Of a DNA stretch of 45,691 bases, positions 16,179 to 23,959 are shown one piece after another; position 1 is the stretch's first letter; each line of letters opens with the position of its first letter. The notes under the pieces were generated by a model. That model made no database searches, had not been told where the DNA came from, and saw only the letters and a list, made by a program, of their open reading frames with translations. The translations under genes were made by a program, and so were the position numbers. The DNA is from JBHHYU01 sp046757725 (GTDB lineage: Bacteria > Desulfobacterota > Binatia > UBA9968), in the NCBI GenBank assembly GCA_046757725.1, contig JBHHYU010000015.1, positions 1-45,691 of the forward strand, in the 5' to 3' direction.

Positions 16179-16910
16179 ATGAACGTTATCGAGCGTTGCT
16201 TAGTCGCCGAGGACGATGGGCTACCAGGGTATCTGGCGTACCCGGAAAACGCCGATCCCGGCCCGGCCTTGCTGCTCGTCCATCAGAATACCGGTGTTAC
16301 GGATTACATCAAAATCGAGGCGCTCAAATTTGCCAAGCTAGGCTATACTGTGGTTATTCCCAACCTCTACGAGTTGCTCGGTTTTCCTGGCATTACGCAC
16401 ATCCATACAGGACGGGAGATTCAGAGTAAAACCTCCGATGCCGACTTTGTCCGTGTCATCGGCATGGGGTGGCGCCATCTGGTTTCACGTCATGACGTGG
16501 ACCCTGGGCGGGTCGCGGTTGTCGGGTATTCCATGGGAGGACGGATTGCACTCCATTTTGTTGCTGCATCCCCAGAAGTGCATGCCTTCGTTGGGTACTA
16601 CCCGACTGTTCGTGACCAGCCCACAACGGAGCTGCGGCCCTGTCCTCCCTGGGATGCGGCCCGTTTGATCCGTTGCCCATCCATAGTGCTTTTTGGGGCC
16701 GACGATCGGGTAACGACGATCCCTGTGCAGAATCGGGTTTGGGAGGCTTTTTTAGCGAACGGGCAGAAGTTGGAGTGGCATTTTTTCCCTTTTGGCGGCC
16801 ATGGCTTTGTCGATCCGGGAACGGCTGGATACCATCCGCATGCTGCTGAGCTGGCCTGGCCACTGGTGATTGACTTCCTCACCCGAGAGTTAGGCTCTCG
16901 AGTTTGGTAG
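16179..16910 (+). CDS. Dienelactone hydrolase family protein (serine nucleophile)
   Basis: This 243-residue alpha/beta hydrolase belongs to the dienelactone hydrolase family. The nucleophile elbow is GYSMGG with S118, where classical dienelactone hydrolases have cysteine. The acid is D175 or D176 (FGADDRV) and the base H208 (GGHGF). The N-terminal LLVHQNTGV strand (about 32-40) fits the oxyanion region, with the family's E-x-x-G shifted. The Cys-to-Ser change suggests a general carboxylesterase rather than dienelactone hydrolysis. A GGGGGG stretch lies six bases before the ATG. No chlorocatechol pathway genes are nearby. Confidence 0.87.
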   Translation: MNVIERCLVAEDDGLPGYLAYPENADPGPALLLVHQNTGVTDYIKIEALKFAKLGYTVVIPNLYELLGFPGITHIHTGREIQSKTSDADFVRVIGMGWRHLVSRHDVDPGRVAVVGYSMGGRIALHFVAASPEVHAFVGYYPTVRDQPTTELRPCPPWDAARLIRCPSIVLFGADDRVTTIPVQNRVWEAFLANGQKLEWHFFPFGGHGFVDPGTAGYHPHAAELAWPLVIDFLTRELGSRVW

Positions 16911-17002
16911 TTCTGTTGACCCATGATCCTGAGGGTTGCGATCATAGGCGTTAGCTGCCACAGGATTGGAGTTTGCTCTTTTCCGGATAAATTTTTCTTG
17001 CT

Positions 17003-17031
17003 TTGCTCATTCGTTTAAAGTAGCGTAGTAT
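17003..17031 (+). promoter_or_regulatory. Candidate sigma-70 promoter for dnaB
   Basis: TTGCTC (17003-17008) and TAGTAT (17026-17031) stand 17 bases apart in an AT-rich stretch, about 50 bases before the GTG start of dnaB. Confidence 0.45.
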
Positions 17032-17079
17032 TACTTTTTCCCTCTACTGAATTTTGGTTCCAGGTTCCCATTTGGTTTC

Positions 17080-18453
17080 GTGGCGACCGTAGACGATAAT
17101 CTCCGTAAAGTCCCGCCTCAGAATCTGGCGGCAGAGTCGTCGGTCCTCGGTGGTATTTTGCTCGACAATGAGGCGATCAACCGCGTTGTCGAGACGCTGA
17201 CTCCAGAGGATTTCTACCGGGAATCCCACTCCAAGATCTTTCGCGCCATGATGGAGCTTTCCGACCGGAGTGAACCGGTTGACATTATTACATTAAGCGA
17301 TTTTTTGAAGGCAAAAGGGGAGCTCGAGGTAGTGGGAGGGTCCGCCTATCTTGCATCATTAAATGCCGCAGTTCCCACAGCTGCCAACATAACTTACTAC
17401 GCCCGCATCGTGAGGGAGAAGGCGATTTTGCGCCACCTCATCGCGACGGCTACCGAAATTGCTACTCGGGGATTTGAAGAGCAGGGCAACGTGGATGAGT
17501 TTCTCGATCAGGCTGAGAAGGTTATCTTCGACATCTCGGAGAAAAAAATCAAGTCTGCGTTCACCTCTGTTGGAGATATGATGAAGGACTCCATCAAGAT
17601 GGTGGAGAAGCTCTATGAACGCAAGGAGCTGGTTACGGGGGTGCCCACAGGCTTCAAAGACCTGGATAAACTCACAGCCGGACTTCAACCCTCAGACCTG
17701 ATCGTGGTTGCCGGTCGGCCGAGCATGGGGAAGACGGCTTTTTCCCTTAATATTGCTACCCATGCAGCGCTTGGTGGTGTCGGAGTAGCGATTTTCTCCC
17801 TGGAAATGGCCAAGGAACAATTGGGCCTCAGAATGCTTTGCTCTGAGGCAAGGATCAATCACTCCAAAGTCCGGTCAGGTTATCTGGCGGAACGTGAGTT
17901 TCCTGCTCTTGTCATGGCGGCTGGAAGATTGGCCGAAGCCCCCATTTATATCGATGATACGCCGGCTATTTCGGTGCTTGAGCTCAGGGCTAAGGCGCGG
18001 CGGCTAGCCCGGGACAGAGAGAAAAAAATAGGCCTGATTATTATCGATTATCTTCAGCTCATGCGTGGGATGGGAGTTGCACATAACCGTGAGCAGGAGA
18101 TATCTGAAATTTCCCGTTCCTTGAAGGCCTTAGCCAAGGAACTGAGTGTTCCTGTAATCTCCATTTCACAGCTGAATCGTCGTGTTGAAGAACGTGGAGA
18201 CAAGCGACCGATGATGGCCGACCTCAGGGAGTCGGGGGCGATAGAGCAGGATGCCGATGTCATTGCCTTTATCTATCGTGATGAAGTTTATAATCCAAAG
18301 TCAGCTGATCGCGGAGTGGCGGAGATTATTGTAGCCAAACAACGTAACGGTCCTACGGATACCGTTGGTCTGGCATTTTTTAACGAATATACACGTTTCG
18401 AGGATCTCTCTGACCATGAGGAATTTGGCTATGAAGATCTGGAGGAGGGCTGA
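17080..18453 (+). CDS. dnaB: Replicative DNA helicase DnaB
   Basis: DnaB is the hexameric 5'-3' helicase of the replication fork. The 457-residue protein has the N-terminal helical domain (VPPQNLAAESSVLGG, residues 11-25, the usual opening) and a RecA-like C-terminal domain with Walker A GRPSMGKT at 212-219, Walker B IIIDYLQLM and the arginine region SQLNRRVEERGDKRP. There is no intein at these common insertion sites. The start is GTG. The gene is not beside rplI or alr as in many genomes. Its last 25 bases overlap the end of the convergent thiE gene. Confidence 0.96.
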   Translation: MATVDDNLRKVPPQNLAAESSVLGGILLDNEAINRVVETLTPEDFYRESHSKIFRAMMELSDRSEPVDIITLSDFLKAKGELEVVGGSAYLASLNAAVPTAANITYYARIVREKAILRHLIATATEIATRGFEEQGNVDEFLDQAEKVIFDISEKKIKSAFTSVGDMMKDSIKMVEKLYERKELVTGVPTGFKDLDKLTAGLQPSDLIVVAGRPSMGKTAFSLNIATHAALGGVGVAIFSLEMAKEQLGLRMLCSEARINHSKVRSGYLAEREFPALVMAAGRLAEAPIYIDDTPAISVLELRAKARRLARDREKKIGLIIIDYLQLMRGMGVAHNREQEISEISRSLKALAKELSVPVISISQLNRRVEERGDKRPMMADLRESGAIEQDADVIAFIYRDEVYNPKSADRGVAEIIVAKQRNGPTDTVGLAFFNEYTRFEDLSDHEEFGYEDLEEG

Positions 18454-19100
18454 TAGATGGCTAAGAGTTTTCTTGCTTTTTCCGCTACATCATCTGCTCC
18501 CATAAGATCACTGATGATCGCGACAGCATTGGCCCCAGCCATCCACACCTGAGCGGCGTCGTTTTCCGTAATACCGCCGATAGCGACGATGGGGATCTTG
18601 ACAGCTCTACAAATCTCCTCCAGTGTCCCTAATCCTTTCGGTGCATAGCCCGTATCTTTCGTGGCGGTCGCAAAAATAGGTCCAAAACCTATATAGTCAG
18701 CTCCCCCCTGCTCTGCCTCACGGGCTTGCTCTAAATCATGGGTAGAGATGCCAATTATCCTTTTTTCCCCCATCAGTCTTCTCGCAACGGCTAAGGGGAT
18801 GTCTTCTTGCCCTAGGTGAACCCCATCGGCTTGGGAAGCGAGCGCAATATCCACACGGTCATTGACAATGAACACCGCGCCTGCCTGACGGGTAAGGCGG
18901 CGCACCTCTATGGCCTGCTGGAAAAAATCGTTTGACGGCAATGTCTTAGCCCTAAGCTGAATCAGCCGGGCACCTCCCCTCAAAAGATCCCTAAGCATCG
19001 AGTTTAAAGGACGACCTCTGCTTCGGGTTGGATCGAAGATTGCGTAGAGACCCGAGGGAAAAACCGGCGTTTGGGAAAGCCCGCTCAACAGGTTACCCAT
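18429..19100 (-). CDS. thiE: Thiamine-phosphate synthase
   Basis: ThiE joins HMP pyrophosphate and the thiazole phosphate to make thiamine phosphate. This TIM-barrel protein of about 223 residues has LIQLRAK (substrate pyrophosphate region), FIVNDRVDIALA followed by DGVHLGQED, GISTHD, GADYIGFGPIF and the C-terminal PIVAIGGI and NAVAIISD phosphate-binding strands. The frame could extend to 19196, but the ATG at 19100 gives the normal length and overlaps the ntrC stop as ATGGGTAA. This indicates translation coupling within an ntrB-ntrC-thiE operon. No other thi genes or a THI-box riboswitch are visible. Joining thiamine synthesis to a nitrogen-type regulator operon is unexpected and may reflect only shared transcription. 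Confidence 0.92.
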   Translation of the reverse strand: MGNLLSGLSQTPVFPSGLYAIFDPTRSRGRPLNSMLRDLLRGGARLIQLRAKTLPSNDFFQQAIEVRRLTRQAGAVFIVNDRVDIALASQADGVHLGQEDIPLAVARRLMGEKRIIGISTHDLEQAREAEQGGADYIGFGPIFATATKDTGYAPKGLGTLEEICRAVKIPIVAIGGITENDAAQVWMAGANAVAIISDLMGADDVAEKARKLLAIYQPSSRSS

Positions 19101-20538
19101 TGTTCTTCTTAAGTTCGATGTGAAGATCCGCAATTTTTTTCCGCAGAGTGTTGCGGTTAATACCCAGGATATGGGCCGCCCGGATCTGGTTTCCACGAGT
19201 CTTTCGAAGTGTCAGTTCAATCAAGGGTCGTTCCACTCTTTCAACCACGAGGGAGTAAAGGTTATCCACATCCACTCCCTTGGTCCTTTGGAAGTAATCC
19301 TCTAGTTTGTGGTGAAGTATCTCTTCTAGGGATAGGTTATCGACTTCCCAGACTTCCGTTTCCTGTCTCCTCTGGAGCGAAAGATCTTTGGGGAACAAAA
19401 TGGGTCCGGGGGAGAGCACCGCAGCACGAATCAACGTATTCTCCAGTTCCCGGACATTTCCCTTCCAGGGGTGTTGTTCCAGGACTTTAAGGCCTTCCGG
19501 GGAAACACCTGAGACCTGAGTCGCCATCTCTCGGTTGATTTTGCCTATGAAGTGCCTGACCAGTATAGGGATATCTCCCCGACGCTCCCTCAGCGGCGGC
19601 AGGTAGATAGGAATGACCTTCAGCCGGAAGTAGAGATCCTCGCGAAACCGTTTTTCCCTTACCGCCCGTTCCATATCTTGGTTTGTGGCCGCCAGGATGC
19701 GAACATTCGCTTTCAGGGTATCTCCACCGCCCACGCGGCTGAACTCTCCGTCTTGGAGCACTCTGAGCAACTTGGTCTGAAGCTCCCGAGGAATGTCTGC
19801 TACCTCGTCGAGAAGGAGCGTTCCTTCTTCCGCAAGCTCGAATTTTCCTATTCTTCGCTCCAAGGCACCCGTAAAAGAGCCTTTCTCATGGCCGAACAAA
19901 TCGCTTTCTAAGAGTTCCCGGGGAATAGCAGCACAATTAACCGTGACGAATGGTTTATTCCAGCGGGGTGAATTGTAGTGGATCGTCTTGGCCACAAGTT
20001 CCTTTCCTGAACCACTCTCTCCCTGGATCAGGATTGTGGCATTGGTGTCCGCCACCTGTCCGATAGTCTTATATACCTTCTGCATTGCCGAGCTGGTGCC
20101 GATCATAGTGACCCCGGGCTCAAATCTTTTCCTGACCTCCTCCTTGAGTTCGCGAAAGTCTTGCCTCAGCTTGCGACTTTCTAGGGCCCTTTTGACTAGG
20201 ACCATGATCTCTTCCAGATCGAAGGGCTTAGTGACATAGTCAAAAGCCCCGTTTTTCATGGCCTCTATAGCGTTGCGCATCGTGTTTTGGGCTGTCATGA
20301 GAATCATGGAAGTATCGATGGCTGCTTCTTTGGTCTCCTTGAGCAGCGTCAACCCATCAATATCCGGGAGTTTGATATCCATCAGAGAAACATCGAAGCG
20401 GTTTTCGTTCAGGTATTCCCGGGCTAGCTGGCCACTTGCGGCAGTCTGGACCCAATAGCCTTCGTCTTCGAGGGCCTTTTTGAGGACCCATCGTAGCGAC
20501 TCTTCGTCATCAATAACGAGGATCTTTCCCTGATTCAT
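19093..20538 (-). CDS. ntrC: NtrC-type sigma-54 response regulator
   Basis: This 481-residue bacterial enhancer-binding protein has a receiver domain (phospho-acceptor D54, T82, K104), a central AAA+ domain with Walker A GESGSGKE (173-180), Walker B LLLDEVADIP and the sigma-54 contact loop GSFTGA at 220-225, and a C-terminal Fis-type helix-turn-helix (NQIRAAHILGINRNTLRKKI). It activates sigma-54 promoters after phosphorylation, most likely by the kinase encoded just upstream. The ATG overlaps the kinase stop by one base (TAATG). The contact loop has Ser instead of Ala at its second position, a change known in some family members. The true signal could be nitrogen or another input; the paired kinase resembles NtrB. 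Confidence 0.93.
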   Translation of the reverse strand: MNQGKILVIDDEESLRWVLKKALEDEGYWVQTAASGQLAREYLNENRFDVSLMDIKLPDIDGLTLLKETKEAAIDTSMILMTAQNTMRNAIEAMKNGAFDYVTKPFDLEEIMVLVKRALESRKLRQDFRELKEEVRKRFEPGVTMIGTSSAMQKVYKTIGQVADTNATILIQGESGSGKELVAKTIHYNSPRWNKPFVTVNCAAIPRELLESDLFGHEKGSFTGALERRIGKFELAEEGTLLLDEVADIPRELQTKLLRVLQDGEFSRVGGGDTLKANVRILAATNQDMERAVREKRFREDLYFRLKVIPIYLPPLRERRGDIPILVRHFIGKINREMATQVSGVSPEGLKVLEQHPWKGNVRELENTLIRAAVLSPGPILFPKDLSLQRRQETEVWEVDNLSLEEILHHKLEDYFQRTKGVDVDNLYSLVVERVERPLIELTLRKTRGNQIRAAHILGINRNTLRKKIADLHIELKKNNG

Positions 20539-21644
20539 TAATTTGCCACCAGAAGAGATACCTTAAAGATGGCCCCCTGTCCGACATGGCTTTCCACCCG
20601 AATGAGGCCGCCGTGTTCTTTGATGATTCGATAAGAGATCGCCAGCCCAAGCCCTGTGCCCTCGTTTTTTGTGGTAAAAAATGGGGAAAAGATGTGGGAG
20701 AGGTTTTTTTCCTCAATGCCTATTCCAGTGTCTTCCAAATCCACCCAAATAAATTTCCCTTGTTCCTTTCCCTGCTCCCGGATATGAAAGTCGGTTTCTA
20801 TGCGGGTAGTGATGGTTAGGCATCCGCGGTTCTCCATGGCCTGGAGGGCGTTATTCACAAGATTTAGAAAAACCTGCGTCAGTTGATCTCGATCAGCTTG
20901 GATCAAAGGTAGACTCGGGTCAAAGTGTTTTTTTACTATCATACACCGCTCTTCCACTGTTTGTCTTTTCAAGAGAAGCACGTCATCCAGCAGTTCGTGG
21001 ATATTCAGAGGGGCCTGTTTGAGTTTTACAGGGCGAGAGAGATCGAGGAGCTGCTCTATGAGACGATTAACCCGATCCGCTTCCCGAATCATGACGTTCG
21101 TGCATTCCACGAGGGACGGGTCGTGAGCTACCGAGCGCCGAAGCAGTTGCGCGGCCCCTTTGATGCCTCCCAGTGGGTTTTTGATCTCGTGGGCCAAGCC
21201 AGCCGCAAGGGTGCCCAGCGCAGCCAAGCGATCAGAGCGCTTTAGGTCTTCCTCCATCTCTTTGCGATGGGTCAAATCGCGCAGGAGCAAAATGCTTCCC
21301 AAAAATTGCCCACTCTCATCTTGCAATGGCGAAACTGTCAAGCCTATAGGGACTTGATGCCCCCATTGGGTGGTGAAACTTCCCTCCCCCCGCGTACCGG
21401 TCTGATATGGGGATTGACTTTTCTTTATCATGTCCAGAATCCAGGGGTTTCTTTTTAATCGGCGTGAATACGCCTGCTGTAGGACCTGGGATGCAGAAAG
21501 CCCTGTAAGAATCTCGGCTGCTTGATTAAAGAAGCAAATCTTTCCATCCGGATCAAGCACGATCACACCATCCTCTAGGCTCGTCAGGATATTTTTCCAC
21601 GAGATTGGGGAGCGGGAATCTAGTCTTTTGTTTTGACTCGTCAT
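20538..21644 (-). CDS. ntrB: NtrB-type PAS sensor histidine kinase
   Basis: This soluble kinase of about 368 residues, counted from the ATG at 21644, has a PAS domain (about 15-125, with ILTSLEDGVIVLDPDGKI), a HisKA dimerisation domain with phospho-acceptor H152 (GLAHEIKNPLGG) and a HATPase domain with N box NLVNNALQAM, G1 DTGIGI and G2 GTGLGLAIS. This is the layout of NtrB (GlnL). The frame is open to 21752; that extension is hydrophobic (LLVFLIKIIWYHFFVFLQL) and could be a membrane anchor, but NtrB proteins are cytosolic and the shorter start fits better. The two start options change the predicted location. No glnA or glnB is nearby. Confidence 0.9.
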   Translation of the reverse strand: MTSQNKRLDSRSPISWKNILTSLEDGVIVLDPDGKICFFNQAAEILTGLSASQVLQQAYSRRLKRNPWILDMIKKSQSPYQTGTRGEGSFTTQWGHQVPIGLTVSPLQDESGQFLGSILLLRDLTHRKEMEEDLKRSDRLAALGTLAAGLAHEIKNPLGGIKGAAQLLRRSVAHDPSLVECTNVMIREADRVNRLIEQLLDLSRPVKLKQAPLNIHELLDDVLLLKRQTVEERCMIVKKHFDPSLPLIQADRDQLTQVFLNLVNNALQAMENRGCLTITTRIETDFHIREQGKEQGKFIWVDLEDTGIGIEEKNLSHIFSPFFTTKNEGTGLGLAISYRIIKEHGGLIRVESHVGQGAIFKVSLLVAN

Positions 21645-21769
21645 GGTCAGTTGTAGAAAAACAAAAAAATGATACCAGATAATCTTTATCAAGAAAACTA
21701 ATAGTGAAACCCTTGCGTTTTCTGCTTTCACTATGGTAGAAAAATAGTACACTTTTGGGAGTTACACTC

Positions 21770-21800
21770 AAAGTGGGCTCATGCCCGCTTTTTTATTTTG
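21770..21800 (+). terminator. Terminator/attenuator hairpin in the rimP leader
   Basis: Arms AAAGTGGGC (21770-21778) and GCCCGCTTT (21783-21791) form a 9-base stem with one T-G pair and a TCAT loop, followed by TTTTTATTTT. It has the form of an intrinsic terminator, yet it sits 7 to 37 bases before the rimP start and has no gene before it in this orientation. A GTGGGC/GCCC hairpin upstream of rimP is seen in many bacteria. It may attenuate or be an antitermination target for NusA encoded in the same operon. Confidence 0.6.
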
Positions 21801-21806
21801 GGGGTT

Positions 21807-22283
21807 ATGATGGCTGGTGATTCAGCTATCGCCCGGGTATGGGAGATAGCGGTCCCGTTGGTAACTGCTGAAGGGATGGAAGTTGTTGATATTGAGCTTC
21901 GGCGTGAGGGGCATAGAGGTCGCAGAGTGCTTCGTCTCTACCTTGATAAGGAGGGGGGGGCGAACCTCGATGATTTGGCCCGAGTCAGTCGCCGGATCGG
22001 TGATCTCCTGGACCAGCACAGTGCAGTGGAAGGAGCATATGTTCTTGAGGTCTCCTCACCTGGGATTAACCGTACCCTAAAGAAGCCGGAACATTTTGCC
22101 CGTTTTGTGGGGAGGAGAATTCGGGTTCGAACCCGGGAGACCATCGAAGGGAGAAAATCTTTTTTGGGCATTCTCAAACAGGCCCGAGAGGGTAAAATCG
22201 CTGTCTTGCAAGATGGAAAAGAGGTTCATATACCCTTCTCTGCCATAGAGAAGGCGAATTATGAGCACGACTGGAGCACATAA
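21807..22283 (+). CDS. rimP: Ribosome maturation factor RimP
   Basis: RimP helps assemble the 30S subunit. The protein is 158 residues counted from the ATG at 21807 and has the two usual parts: an N-terminal alpha/beta domain (GMEVVDIEL, LRLYLDKEGG, LEVSSPGINRTLKKPEHF) and an SH3-like C-terminal barrel. SSPGxxRxL (about residues 77-85) is the family signature. The reading frame opens at a TTG at 21798 inside the hairpin tail, and a second ATG at 21810 is also possible. It is the first gene of the rimP-nusA-rnpM-infB operon. Confidence 0.93.
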   Translation: MMAGDSAIARVWEIAVPLVTAEGMEVVDIELRREGHRGRRVLRLYLDKEGGANLDDLARVSRRIGDLLDQHSAVEGAYVLEVSSPGINRTLKKPEHFARFVGRRIRVRTRETIEGRKSFLGILKQAREGKIAVLQDGKEVHIPFSAIEKANYEHDWST

Positions 22284-22284
22284 C

Positions 22285-23664
22285 ATGCAACAAGATTTAA
22301 ACCGAGTCATAGAGCAGGTGAGTAAAGAAAAGGGCATAGATAAGACCATTCTGGTCAGTGCGCTGGAAAACGCCATGGTTTCAGCCGCTAAAAAGACATT
22401 CGGACCCGAACGGAAAATCGAGGCCCAATACAATCCCGAGATTGGGGAGGTGGAACTCTTTGAGGCCAAGGTGGTGGTGGAAGAAGTGCAGGATCCCAAC
22501 ATCGAAATTACCGTACAAGAGGCCCGAGATGGCCTCGATCCCGAAGCGGATATCGGTGATGAGCTCCTTAGTAAATTGGATTGTAGCTCATTTGGTCGAA
22601 TCGCGGCTCAGGCCGCGAAGCAGAACATTGTGCAAAGGGTTAGGGACGCGGAGCGGGAAATCATCTATAATGAATTTAAAGGTCGTGAAGGGCAATTGGT
22701 GAACGGGATTGTGCAGCGATATGAGAAGAGAAATATTATTGTAAACCTGGGAAGGACGGACGCGATTCTGTTAGAAAAGGAGCAGGTTCCTCGTGAGCGA
22801 TATCGGCAGGGGGATCGGATCCGCGCCTATATCGTTAGTGTTGAGATGACGAGCAGAGGCCCCCAGATTGTTCTCTCCAGAGCTAACCCCGGGATGCTGA
22901 TTAAACTTTTTGCACAGGAGGTTCCAGAGATCTATGAAGGGATCGTCGAGGTCAAGGGGGCTGCTCGAGAACCGGGGGGTCGTGCAAAAATCGCCGTAAT
23001 CTCTCACGACTCGGATGTTGACCCAGTGGGGGCTTGCGTAGGGATGAAGGGGACACGAGTCCAATCTGTTGTTCAGGAACTGCGCGGGGAAAAAATTGAT
23101 ATTGTTCACTGGACACCGGATCAAGCGGATTATGTCTGTCGGGCCCTGGCACCTGCAAAAGTTTCCAAGATCATCATCGATGACGAGGAACATGTTATGG
23201 AGGTTATTGTTCCCGATGACCAGCTTTCTCTTGCCATTGGCCGGCAAGGGCAGAACGTACGTTTAGCTGCCCGCTTGACCGGGTGGAGGATTGATGCCCG
23301 AAGCGAATCCGAGGCTGAGGAAGAGACCCGCCGTGCGCGGAGTTCGATTGGGGCTATCCCGGCAGTGAACGATATGGTTGCAGAGCTACTCCTCCAGGAG
23401 GGGTTCAAGTCGGCGGAGGAACTGGCAGAAGCGGACTTGGAAACCATTCTAAGTATTGAGGGAATCGGGCAGGAGAAGGCCGAAGCCATCTACGAGTCGA
23501 GTCGAGAACACGTGGCAGAGAAAAAGAGAAAAGAGGAAGAGGAAAAAGAAAACGCTAAGAGAGAGTTGGCTCAAACGGACGTGGCATCTTCTGAGACTGC
23601 TCAGTCCATGGATAGCGCGGAAGGTGAGGATCAACAAGAATCACCCGAGGAAAAGGAGGACTGA
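22285..23664 (+). CDS. nusA: Transcription termination/antitermination protein NusA
   Basis: NusA binds RNA polymerase and controls pausing, termination and antitermination. Counted from ATG 22285, one base after the rimP stop, it has 459 residues. In order they are the N-terminal polymerase-binding domain (about 1-125), S1 (about 130-200), KH1 and KH2 (about 225-345, with IAVISHDSDVDPVGACVGMKG and LAIGRQGQNVRLAARLTGW), and a C-terminal helix-hairpin-helix region (GFKSAEELAEADLETIL, IEGIGQEKA). The tail is a very acidic and glutamine-rich stretch of about 50 residues, which varies between species. An upstream ATG at 22261 lies inside rimP and is less likely; GGAG before 22285 supports the choice. 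Confidence 0.95.
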   Translation: MQQDLNRVIEQVSKEKGIDKTILVSALENAMVSAAKKTFGPERKIEAQYNPEIGEVELFEAKVVVEEVQDPNIEITVQEARDGLDPEADIGDELLSKLDCSSFGRIAAQAAKQNIVQRVRDAEREIIYNEFKGREGQLVNGIVQRYEKRNIIVNLGRTDAILLEKEQVPRERYRQGDRIRAYIVSVEMTSRGPQIVLSRANPGMLIKLFAQEVPEIYEGIVEVKGAAREPGGRAKIAVISHDSDVDPVGACVGMKGTRVQSVVQELRGEKIDIVHWTPDQADYVCRALAPAKVSKIIIDDEEHVMEVIVPDDQLSLAIGRQGQNVRLAARLTGWRIDARSESEAEEETRRARSSIGAIPAVNDMVAELLLQEGFKSAEELAEADLETILSIEGIGQEKAEAIYESSREHVAEKKRKEEEEKENAKRELAQTDVASSETAQSMDSAEGEDQQESPEEKED

Positions 23665-23677
23665 GGAGTAGTTGATA

Positions 23678-23956
23678 GTGAAAGGTATAAAGCGACGACA
23701 CCCTCCGGAACGCACCTGTCTTGGATGTGGTGTTAGAGATGACCAAAATCTGCTATTCCGTTTTGTTGCTCGGGAAAACGGGGAGTTGCAACTGGATAAA
23801 CGAGGGAAGGGGCGAGGAGGTTATCTCCATAAAGAGGAACGGTGTTGGGAGACATTTTTACGTAAAAAAAGTCTCTATCGGGCCTTACGTGTGGAATTCG
23901 GACGGGAGGCAAGAGAAAAGCTCATCCTGGGTTTGCGTCATCGGTATCGGGAGTGA
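23678..23956 (+). CDS. rnpM: YlxR/RnpM family RNA-binding protein (DUF448)
   Basis: This small protein of about 92 residues between nusA and infB is in the standard place for YlxR, now called RnpM because it modulates RNase P in Bacillus. It has the family's opening R-T-C-x-G-C-G motif (ERTCLGCGVRDDQNLLFRFV split over residues about 10-29), a GRGRGGYLHK-like strand and a basic C-terminus. The start is GTG 23678 or TTG 23672; GAGGAG at 23663-23668 is best spaced for the GTG. It ends three bases before infB. Confidence 0.9.
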   Translation: MKGIKRRHPPERTCLGCGVRDDQNLLFRFVARENGELQLDKRGKGRGGYLHKEERCWETFLRKKSLYRALRVEFGREAREKLILGLRHRYRE

Positions 23957-23959
23957 AAG

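Noticed and set aside
22118..22135. GGTTCGAACCC-like palindrome resembling a tRNA T arm
   Set aside because: It lies inside rimP coding sequence with no acceptor or anticodon stems around it.
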